Below are positions 38,301-49,900 of a stretch of 64,000 bases of DNA, in pieces. The notes beneath the pieces were generated by a model. It did not search any database, was not told the origin of the DNA, and was given only the letters and a program-made list of their open reading frames with translations. Position 1 is the first letter of the stretch. Every line of letters starts with the position of its first letter. The position numbers and the translations under genes were made by a program. The stretch lies in NCBI GenBank assembly GCA_031769625.1, contig JAUIMM010000124.1, forward strand, positions 3,424,501-3,488,500, given 5' to 3'. The stretch comes from Taudactylus pleione. Its lineage: Eukaryota > Chordata > Amphibia > Anura > Myobatrachidae.

Positions 38301-41300
38301 ATATGCTCTCTTTGTCCTGTATGACTTTCACAAACAGGGCTGGCCGGCTACTAAACAGTCTTTGGCCAGATGGCTTGGTTGGACTATACGCCAGGCTTAT
38401 GCTGCGGGGTACCTTCTGATCCCGACCGTTGTGACAGTCGATAGGAACTTCTTCGGCAGTTCAATGTGGAGCCTCTGCGAAGAGGCTTTGTAAAGCCTCC
38501 AAGTGGTCCTCTGCCCATACGTTTGTGAAGTTCTATTCCTTTTGCCTTGTTGTGGCTTTTGGGCGAAGGGTTCTCAACGCAGCTCAGGATCGTCCCCTCC
38601 CTGAGATTAGCCTTGGGACATTCCAGCGTAAAGCCTATGTCCCCTATGGAGGAAGAAGAAAAGAAGATTTAAGATGCATACACACTAGACAATATTCTCC
38701 ATGAGCGATATTGTCTAGTGTTTCCTCTACAGTGCTGGGCTCAACTTCGTTAACGACATTCAGCACACACACTGAACGATTTTATTCAGTGCCGGCACCC
38801 TCATCCCTAAACATGCAAAACCCGACATCTCGTCAGGTTGGCCTGCGTGTTCAGACGATGAACGACATCTTTAACGACCCGCGGGAGCGCGCATCGTTGG
38901 TCGTTCACCGCGTACACACTGAATGATATTGGACACGATGAATGATAACGTTATCGTTCAAATGTCCAACTTAACATCTAGTACAGGCCTGGCCAACCGG
39001 TGGCTCACCGGCTATTAGGGATTGCTAAAACTGTTGCAGGTCATGCTGGAACTTGTAGTTTCACAACAGCTGGAGAGCCACAGGTTGGCCAGGCCTGGTC
39101 TAGTGTGTACGCAGCTTTATATGCTTACCTGTTAAATCCTTTTTTCTATATCGGGGTCCATAGGGTATCCACAGGATACCTTGGGGTATAGGTGAAGACG
39201 TCAGGCATAGGGCACCATAGAGTTAAGTTTTCAGCCTCCCAGGATGCACCAGGGTCCCTCTCCTATACCCCGCCCCCGGGCCAAGGCATCTGTTTCGTTG
39301 GTGCCCGGCCGGAGTCGGAGCACATGTTTAAAGGGGGGGCTAAGATTAGCACCTGAAGTTTTCTACATTCGGCAGCTGTTGCTGCACATCTGGGAGTACA
39401 GCATGGACAGTCAGTACTGACGTCCATGTGGTCTCCTCTTCACCCCGCCGGTACCAGAACGCCGGTACTGATCCGGGGATGCTGGTAAGTACCTGGGGTC
39501 ACGGCTAGCGGTGACCCTAGATGCTTCGGACCGTGGCCGGATCCAAGGGGGACAGGTAAGCGGCGGGGTCCAGCGGTGGGTCCCCGCTGAACACGGTCCA
39601 GAGTCCCCAGGCAGGGGGCTCCTGGGGACTGGCTGCAGCGTGGAGCCAGGCAAATAACCTGCGCTTCCACTATACCCCAGGGACAGCGGGCCGCGGCTAA
39701 GCGGCAAGCACTACGGTGTCCCGGGGTTTAATTGCATGCCAGGCGAGCGCGCCTTCCCTGTTTACAGCCGGCGCCTCCCCTGCTGCACACAGTCCTCTCT
39801 GCACCTGCCGATTGGTCCTGTGGCAGCGCTTCTCCCCCAGGCCGGCCTCCTCTCTGTTCCTCGGTGGCCATCTTCTTGGAAGTGTGGTGAACACTGCTGG
39901 AAGCTGAGTGTCTGTGGCATTGTGGTCTGGGTCCCCCTGCATACCTCTCCTCCGATAAGGTCAGTGTATGCAGCGCTGTGTCCTACCAGACTCTGTGTCT
40001 GTGTAGTTGAAATCAGCACTGATAGTGCAGGGAATTGATTCTTCTGCATTGTATGTGACTTACTGCTAGCGCTGCTGCCTGTACTTTCACTTTCTACTGT
40101 CAGCCATTTTACTGTCCCTGCTCTTACTCTCTAAAGCCCTTGCGGTGCAGTATTGCAGGGTGTTCTCCCACTATACTAATAAGTATCAATGAGAGGGTCA
40201 CATACTTTACCATCATGTCTGAGAGTGACTTTCCTCACCAGCTTCTGTGTACTACATGCAGTGTACCAATAGTGGAGGGAGATGGTAACACGGAGGGGTT
40301 ATGTCGGCAGTGTTACTTATTGGCGCGCCCAATTACTGTCACTGCTCCGGTGCAGGAACATCTTTGGGCTTATTTTGCTAAGGCGCTTACAACCCTGGTG
40401 GGCCAGCTAGCTCTGCCTCCTGCGTTCACTCAAATGGGATTATCCCAGCAGTCAGTGGTGTCGTCACCTATGCAAGGGTTCCCGAGACAGCTGATGGTAC
40501 CCCACAGTCTCCCTATTTCCCCTCCCCAGGTTACACAAGAGCCTGCGTGGGTTAATTCATTGACAAATACGGTACAGCATTTGTCGGATGTTTTACAGGG
40601 AGAGTCTGTGTTGCGGCCATATAAGCGGCCTTTGGCGTCTCAGTCTGCTCATTGTGATGACGTGACGACCGATGATGGGGAGATTCTTGACCTATCTGAT
40701 CAAGAGCCTCTCCGTACTAAAGAGTCGGACGCTAAGTCTGGGGTATATATTCCTGGCCTTATTCAGGCAGTCCGTACAGCTTTAGTCATTGAGGATGACT
40801 ATCCTCCGGAGGTCAAATCCAAATATGCCTTTTTCAAGGATATTAAGGGTGATGCCACAGTGTTTCCTCTTTCTGGTCAATTGGTGGATCATTTAGAGGA
40901 GGCGTGGAAAAATCCTGGCAAACTGTATCGGCCTCAGAGGCGATTGGCGGTGGCTTATCCTTTTGCAGATAATTATTTTTCTAAGTGTGAATCCCCTCCG
41001 CAGATGGATTCTCATGTGACACGTCTTGTCAGAAGTGCTACTTTGCCCATGCCCTCCATGTCCTCCCTGAAGGATGCTACGGACCGCAAGATATGCCTCA
41101 AGTCCATTTATTCCCTTGCTGGAGGGGCGTCCAGATCGGCTATAGCTGTGTGTTGGGTAGCCAGAGCAATGGAGCGCTGGGCTGATAGCCTGGAGGCGTC
41201 CTTAGACTCAGACTGTTCAGCGGAACAGGCTCAGTTAGTGGGCAATCTCAGGGACTCAGCCAGTTATATTAATGAGGTGGCCCTAGATATCAGTCTCCTC

Positions 41301-44300
41301 ACTTCCAGTATTTCCTCTGTAGCTGTTGCGTTCGTCGCACCTTATGGTTGCGTTCCTGGAAAGCGGATGCAGATTCCAAAAACGGCTTAGAATGTTTGCC
41401 TTTTAATGGGGTAGTCCTCTTTGGTCCTGATCTGGACAAGATAGTAGCTACGCTGGCAGCAGCCAAGTCTGCATGTCTCCCATCTGCAATGGTCCCTTCA
41501 GGTTCTGGTACGTCGGCCTTACAGGGCCCAGGGTAGGCCCAAAGCACAGTCTTTTCCACGACAGGCTGGCCCCAAGAAATCTGCCAAGCCCAGGAAACAG
41601 GCCTGGAGTACCAGATGTGCGGCTCCCAAGTCGGATGACAAGCCTGCGCCTGACGGTCCGGGCCTCCCTTTGGGGGATCCCAGGGTGGGAGGCCGCCTGC
41701 TTCAGTTAGCCCAGTGTTGGTTGACAACAATGCGGGACACTTGGGTTCACGAGGTGGTTTCTCAGGGGTATGCCCTCTCCTTTCGGCTCAGACCTCCCTC
41801 CCGGTTTTTCACCACTGGCCTTCCATTAGACCAGCACAAGGCGTTGGTGCTGCTGAAGGTATTGCACACTATGCTCCAGGCTGGAGTTATAGTACCTGTT
41901 CCGTTATCCAGAGGGGCCAGGGTTTCTATTCCAATCTCTTTTTGGTGCAGAAACCCAATGGGTCTTATCGTCCAATTCTCAACCTCAAGGCCCTCAACAA
42001 GTCTTTGAGGGTGCCTCGGTTTCGGATGGAGACCCTGCAGTCCATTATTCTGGCACTGGAACCTGGGGTTTACATGGTGTCGTTGGACATCCAGAACACT
42101 TACCTGCATGTCCCTATTCTTTTGCGTCATCAGCAATTCCTCAGGTTTGCAATCCGCAACGACCATTTTCAGTTCCGGGCGCTGCCTTTTGGCCTGGCGA
42201 CAGCACCACGTGTTTTCACCAAGGTCATGGCGGCTCACCTGCGAACGCAGGGAGTCCGATTGTTGCAGTATCTGGACGACCTACTGTTGTTGGCCGAGTC
42301 CCCAGAGATCCTCCTACGCCATCTGGAACTGACAATTTTGGTCCAGCAGAATCACGGCTGGTTGATAAACTGGACAAAGTCCACTCTGATCCCATCCCAG
42401 AGGATTCTACACCTCGGGGCCTTGTTGGACTCTCAGCAGCAGCGGATCTTTGTGACGGAGGAAAAGATCTCGGCCTTACAGTTGAGGGTGCGCAGTTGTC
42501 TACAGGATCGCGGAGTGTCTGTGCACTCGGCAATGAGGCTACTGGGCTCCATGGTGTCAATATTCGACATGGTGGAATATGCCCAGTTTCACTCCAGACC
42601 TCTGCAACAATTGATCCTGTCCAAATGGAATGGGTTGCCTCAGAGCATAAGGTCTCAGATAATGGTACTCACTCCGGAGGTTCGCCTGTCTCTAACCTGG
42701 TGGTTGCAGACGACCCATCTCAACAAAGGTCGCCCATTTTGGGTGGCGAACTGGGTCCTTTTGACAACGGACGCCAGTCTCCGGGGCTGGGGTGCTGTCA
42801 CGGGTCCACACTTGTTTCAGGGCAGGTGGACTCAGCAGGAAGCAGGGCTTCCAATAAACATCTTGAAACTCCGCGCAGTGTTCATTACTCTCCAGCAGGC
42901 ACATCAGGTTCCCCAAGGACAACCGGTGCAGGTCCAGTCAGACAACGCCACCGCCCCGGCCTACATAAACCGCCAAGGAGGAACCAGAAGTCAGGCAGCA
43001 CTAGCAGAAGTGTCCCGCATTCTGGTTTGGGCGGAGCGCAATCTCCTGGCCATATCAGCGGTAATCATCCCGGGAGTCCTCAACTGGGAAGCAGATTTTC
43101 TCAGCCGGCAGGACGTGCATCCGGGAGAATTGTCTCTGCACCAGGAAGTCTTTCAACTTCTGGTGGACAGGTGGGGTCTTCCGGAGATAGACCTCATGGC
43201 TTCCCGTCACAACAACAAGTTGCCGATGTACGGGTCTCGAACAAGAGACGAAGAGGCGTCTCTGGTAGATGCACTGTCCGTCCAGCGGACGTTCCAGTTC
43301 GCCTACCTCTTCCCTCCGTTTTCCCTTCTTCCAGAGGTAATCCGCAAGTTCAAGCAGGAAGGAGGCACGCTCCTGTTGATAGCTCCCGAGTGGCCCAGAC
43401 TTCACTGGTTCTCGGACCTAAAAAGTCTATCAGTAGACGTTCCTCTGCGGTTACCGCTACATCCGGACCTGCTGTCACAGGGTCCTTGTCTTCATCTGGA
43501 CCTGACTTGGCTGTCTTTGACAGCGTGGCTGTTAAGACGGCCCTGTTAAGGTCCAGAGGGTTTTCTGGCTCTGTGGTGCAAACCATGTTAGCTCGGAAGT
43601 CTTCCTCTTCAAGAATTTACCATTGTGTGTGGCATACTTTCTTTCAGTGGTGTCGCCCTAGAGGTTATGCTCCTCGGGTGTTTCGCCTATCTAGGGTGTT
43701 GGCTTTCCTACAAGCTGGCTTAGATCACGGTCTTCGCCTTGCTTCACTGAAGTTGCAGGTGTCTGCCCGGTCAGTCTGGTTTCATCGTAGGATTGCTGTG
43801 CTCCCTGATGTCCGCATCTTTATGCAGGGAGTTCTTCACATTCAGCCACCTTTTATTCCACCGGTGGCTCCTTGGGATTTGGCTGTGGTCCTGAGAGCTC
43901 TTCAGGGACCGCCGTTTGAACCACTGGGCCCAGTGGACCTCAAATGGCTTACAGCTAAAACTATTTTCCTTCTGGCCATTGCCTCGGCCAGACGTGTCTC
44001 GGATTTAGGGGCTCTCTCATGTCGACCCCCTTTTCTAATTTTCATAGGAACAGGGCGGTGCTTCGCACTCGTCCTACATTCCTTCCTAAAGTGGTATCAA
44101 GTTTCCACATCAGCGAAGAAATCGTTGTGCCGGCGGCCTTTAATTTACCTGATCTTTCAGCGGGTGAGGCCACCCTGGATGTTGTGCGGGCTTTAAGGAT
44201 TATGTTGACCGCACCTCTTCATTTTGGAAATCGGACGCCTTGTTTGTCCTCTATGGCATCCGTAAATAGGGTTGGCCTGCTTCAAAGCAAACTTTAGCAG

Positions 44301-46916
44301 GATGGATTCGTATGGCAATTTCGGAAGCTTATCTTCATGAAGGCCTTCCGGTTCCATTCTGTGAGGGCTCATTCCACTAGGTCTGTAGGTCCTTCGTGGG
44401 CAGCTCAACGTGGTGCCTCGCGTGTCCAAATTTGCAAGGCTGCCACGTGGTCGTCTGTACATACCTTTGTGAGGTATTATGCTTTTGACACCTTTGCCTC
44501 TCAGGATGCTTCCTTCGGGCGGCGGATTCTCCTTTCAGCACAGGAGCGTCCCCACCCTTAAAGGATACTGCTTTGGGACATCCCCAAGGTATCCTGTGGA
44601 TACCCTATGGACCCTGATGTAGAAAATATGAGATATGGTAAGAAATTACCTTTTGTTATCTCTATTTCTACGAAGTCCATAGGGTTCCACAGGACTCCCA
44701 CCCTGTCGCACCTGTACTGCAGATGAGCTTTCTTCTGGTCACCGTTTTTTCCGTCTCCCTCTGGTGAGAATGTGATTCTTGTGTGTTTCCAGATCTTTCT
44801 TCTCCCTCTTTCTTCTCCTCCTCCAGCCTATGGCTTGTTACGTAACTGAGATGCCTTGGCTCGGGGGCGGGGTATGGGAGAGGGACCCTGGTGCATCCTG
44901 GGAGTCTGAAAACTTTACTCTATGGTGCCCGATGTCTGACGTCATCACCTATACCCCAAGGTATCCTGTGGAACCCTATGGACTTCGTAGAAATAGAGAT
45001 AACAAAGGTAAGTTCTTACCGTATCTCATATTTTTCGATTCCATAGGGGACACAGGGTGCCCACCTAGCTTGTGGGGCTTTGCTCTGCTTCAGGTTCCCC
45101 TGTCCTGCTCTGCTGTGTGTTTGGACCTGTATGTGAGCCGGTCTTCCTTCTTTTCATTCTTGCTCCTTGCTTTAGGCTTGCTAACTTAACTGAGTTGCCT
45201 GTGGCTGGGGGAAGGTCCTAGGGGAGAAGGGAGCAGGGGCTGATGGGTTTTAACTATTTGGTGCCCAGACTCCTACTCACCAACCTATACCCAGCGTAAA
45301 GCATGTGTCACCTATCAGGGCCAGCTCCAGGGGTCGGAGCACCCTGTGCCAGCCCCCTCCAGAGCGACCTATCTTTGCGCGCGGCGACCGAAAATGGGGG
45401 CGTGGCCTAATTACCATAGGCCACGCCCCCATGTGACGTTATTAGGATGCGTGTCTGCCTCCAAATAATGTCAGGCTGGGGAGAGCCTCGCTAGCTGGGC
45501 TTCCCCCAGCCCTCTCCCGTCATTGAATGGATGCTGCGCGCATGCGTGCAGCATCCATTCAGACTCTCCGGGGTCTGGCACAGCTGTGGCGGTGGAGGTC
45601 CCCAACCTCCTGATTTAACCACCCGCAGGCCACTTCAGCCCATGGGTGGAACAGCGGGACAGTAATGTCCCGCTGAAATCGGGATGTTGGGGAGGGGTGC
45701 GCCCTCTACGGGTGGCACACATGTGCGACCGCTCAGGTCGAACACCCCTAGAGCCGGCCCTGTCCCCTATGGAATCAAAGAAAAGGATTTAACAGGTAAG
45801 CACATACATCTCCTTATTTAATCCCATATGTTGAGATGTATGCTTCGCAAAATGTATCCAGCTCCAAAAAGAGTTTTATGTCAGACATGCATTCTGTCAG
45901 ATTCATTTATAAACACAACTAGGTGATAAGCACAAGTGACAATGCAAGTTTTATTTACACATGCTTTCATAGCGGAAACCGTATTTGATATTAGGTTTGA
46001 GTTACATGAAAAAATGTGTCTACAATACAGATATTTATTAATATTAAAATCCTATAGAAAGCACCTAGTCAGCGTTGAATTCACAATCCACCCTTTAAGG
46101 ACAGGCTTGCTGGTGCTGGAAACTGTCACCATCATCTGTGTGCATTGTACTTACACCAGCCCTCAGGCCCCCACACATTTTATGGCAACTGATGGGTTTA
46201 TGCTTATCTGTGCATGTCTTCATTTGTTCACAATTCTGTACACACCCCCTTGCTGTATTTTGTCTACATTATCAGACTACCTTCTTCCCTGCCCCAAGCA
46301 CGAGTCAGATGCAGACTAATCTGTATAAGTGTGTGTGCAGATTTGTGGGCTTGTGAAGTGCAAATTGGCATACTTTCATTTCATCATAAAGCCCAATGTG
46401 ACTTCCACAGCTGCAATCTGTTTTTGTCTAGCTACTGTGGGCTTGATTTGTTTGTCTGCTATTAATGTAAATATTTAAAATGGTGTTTATGCGCCTACCT
46501 TCTGTAACTAAATATGCTGCTTGTCACATTTCTGTGTTATTCCATGTTATAACTTGCATATTACAGTGTTAACCTGCAAACCATTATAATGGAAGCAAAA
46601 GCCTATATTTTCCTTTTTGCCTATCTATGCATAATGCAAACAACTATATTTTTAAAGAAAATGATGTACAAAGCAGATGTGAGCTAATTTTGAAATCTCC
46701 ATTTATTTGACAGGTTATAGTGGAGCAATATGTACAATCTCATCCCAATGGGCTCCAGGTTATGTATAATAAACTTTTGGAGTTTGTTCCGCACCATTGT
46801 CGACTTCTGAGGGAGGTCACAGGAGGAGCCATTTCTAGGCGAGTTACTAAGTTAACACTTCCTGAAACTGGCGCACATGTACACTTTTATAGATTTTTTT
46901 TTTTTTGGTGTGTTTC

Positions 46917-46983
<67 letters not shown>

Positions 46984-49900
46984 TTGCAATTTGGTGTCAT
47001 TTCAGTAAAGGGCTGACTTAACTCCAGAATGACCGAATCTGCCAAATTTAGCAACTCATGTTGATAGACAAATTGAACATATTTAATAGTTTGCAGATCA
47101 GATGGACTGCAAACTCTTCCTGCTACCCCATTTCTGGGAAGGGTGGCCACCCAAACAGCGCAGCATTTCACTGAAAACCCCAAAGCATCGGATATGTGCG
47201 CTAGCCATCAGGTTAGCAGACATTTCTCGATCAGGCCCATAGTCAGTCAACCTCACAAACATGCTGATGATATTCATATTCTGTGTTCAAAGCACTCTAC
47301 AGATATCTTGCATGAAATCATACAGTTTATGCTAGTGCACGTGACTACAGACATTGTTATGAAATAAGCGTGCTCCTAGTATTGTTGACCAGGTATTGGA
47401 CTGGCTGCTATAGCTGCATACTGTTGCATTGTCTTCCAGCAGCTGAATATAGATGCAGCCAATTACTGATCTCAAGGCACTTTTGCTAAACAGAAAGGCA
47501 GGTCTGCTTATATTCCAGTTTAACATTTATGAAGGCGAATCATTCAATTTTGTCAGTTACCATTTAGCCAAAGCCTCAAATTGACCCTTTTTCATTGGGA
47601 GGTTATTTTAACCAATGCACCTTGTGTTACAAAAATGTAATATACTATACAAGAGGTTCCCAATCACTGTCCTCAAGGCTCCCCAACAGTTCAGGTTTTA
47701 GAGATATCCATGGTTGAACACAGGTGATTTAATTAGTACCAAAGCCAATTTGATATGACCTGTTAGGGAGCGTTGAGGACTGCATTTGGGAACCTCTGGA
47801 CTATATCCTTTACATCAGGTACTTATTTATTGGGAGTTGTTATAATTCCTTCTCAATAGTTTGTCAAAATAATTATACTGCTTCAGGCTGGAGAAATATA
47901 AATGTGGCTGCCTTAACACTTATCCCATTTTGCTTTCAGTTTATCACATGTCAATGAAAGCATTAAAATGCATGAAAGATAGGACAAGTATTGGTCACAC
48001 TTACAATATTAGCATGCAGAAGGCCCTGTTTCTTATGTGTTCACACTCTCTATGCCCAATACCGTATACTGTATTGATAAAAGTGCAACTTATGGCAACG
48101 CATTAACAATACATAACTACAGCGCACATTTGTTTCCAGTCAAACATTTCTGGGTGGAATTGTACTCTTAAGAATGTTATTATAATAGGCTGCTATTACC
48201 TAACCATGTGACATCTGGGTTCATTCACATCATTGTTGTTACCTATAGGTAATGTACCAATATTATCATTTTATTTTGGCACCTACTATGCATGGCATTC
48301 GGTATGTACTACACTATGAACTTTAAATATATTATTTTATTATAATAATTTGGTCAATAGAAGTCAAATGTAATCAAAGTTTAGTTTATTATCGAAAACC
48401 CTAGAGCAGGGATAGGCAACCTGTGGCACTCCAACTTCTGTTGAACTACACATCCCAGAATGCTGGGGTGTGTAGTTCACAGCAGCTGGATTGCCACAGG
48501 TTGTCTCCCCTACCCTAGAGCAACATCTGATGCATAAATGTATGTGGCTGTCTCATCCTGCTTATTGCACCGATATTCTGCATAGAACCTCATGCTTGCA
48601 ATCGTGTGTGGATTTAAATGTATGTGACTGTCTCTCTTGCATAGATTTGTTTTTTTTTTCTTTTTTCCTGTATAGTCTGTATTGGTCAGTGAAGCATAGT
48701 TTATGGTATATATCTGCCCTGGTTTTTGCTCCAACTCAGAGCAAGTTATCTCCTTTGATCAGCAGGCCAATTGAGTCAGTTGTAGCCTGTCTTAATCAAG
48801 GGATACCACTCCTTATATTCAGTCTAGGGGCAGCTGGGGCTGTTTGCAGCTGGGGTTAAATGCACAAAGTGTGATTACATAACAGTTAATCAAACAGTTA
48901 AACAATCATTGACCAACATCTAAGGTAATTTCAGATTAAGAAACTGATTGCTTTAAAATTTGTCTAAAAATAACAAACCTAAAACTCACCATGTACTACA
49001 CATTTCTTTTTATCAACTCCCTCCTTTGTATTTTCTCTAAGGATATAACATCCCTAACTCTCCCTGCATCTCACCTCTCTGGGCACACTGAGTCACTCAC
49101 CTCCTCTAAAAACTAATGAGCTTTCTTTTCATCAAAAATTGACTATTACAGCCTCATTGTGTCACTATAAAAAACTTTTACACACCTACAACTATATCTA
49201 CTTCTCCATCCTCCTGCTTTTATTATCTGGTGACATATCACCAAATCCAGGCACTCCCCCCACACACACAGCGGTTTTACTATGGAATAAATATCCTGCA
49301 AACCTCACGTGTCTCCCATCACCCTCCAAATCAATAAATGTGCCTTATAGAATTCACACTTGATCACAACTTATTATTTTACATCTGAACATCTCTTTAC
49401 AATAACTACTTTTACCTGAGACTGCTGGTTTATACGTTAACCAAACTCTCTAAATAGCCCTTCATGAAGTGGCTTCAGCTCCCCGTCAGACTTCACGTAA
49501 ACTGACATAACAGCCATGGCTTTCCACAGACACCTACAAAAACTGCCTCTTAAAGTAGAATGTCAGTGGCGTAAATCTTAATTCAAATGACTTCCACACA
49601 TACTGTAAAATAGGAATCCAGCCATCTGTCAGCCTAACCCTCTGTCCCATGCTCACTGTCTACCCCATCCGTGTCACCCCTGTCTGTTTGCCCATCCCCT
49701 CTAGAATGTAAGCTCTCACGAGCAGGGCCCTCTTTCCTCTTGTGATTATCCTTTCTTTACTTATATTATCTGCTCTATACTCAAAAGCACCTAACCCGTG
49801 ACTTTTGCCATCCTGCTTCTGTTGCAGCAGTGGTTATATACCATGTACTTGTCTTGTAGTGTCTTAAACTGTATGACACTGTTTTCTTGTTCTGCTCAAC

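Larger units (their letters stand above)
39143..45030 (+). mobile_element. DIRS-like retrotransposon, copy D (full length)
   Basis: 5.9 kb inserted into copy C. Left repeat (39143-39290, GGGGTCCATAGGGTATCCAC..CTATACCCCGCCCCCGGGCC), gag, reverse transcriptase/RNase H, recombinase, internal complementary region (44581-44700) and right repeat (44820-45030). Insertion is between AAATCCTTTT and TTCGATTCC of copy C without a clear target duplication, as expected for recombinase-driven DIRS integration. ORFs are long but carry a handful of lesions. Closely related to copy E. Confidence 0.92.
35347..45813 (+). mobile_element. DIRS-like retrotransposon, copy C (outer element, with nested insertions)
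   Basis: The left terminal repeat (35347-35480, CTATAGGGGACACAGGCTTT..GCTGGGTATAGGTTGG) matches copy B. The right part resumes after copy D at about 45031 and ends at about 45813 (AATCAAAGAAAAGGATTTAA..AAGCACATACATCTCC). The coding part is mostly deleted: a reverse transcriptase scrap at 37200-37460 is joined to the RNase H end and recombinase (37465-38600). Later guests are a Harbinger-like MITE (38672-39116), DIRS copy D (39143-45030) and a hAT MITE (45316-45762). Same family as copy B. Confidence 0.82.
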
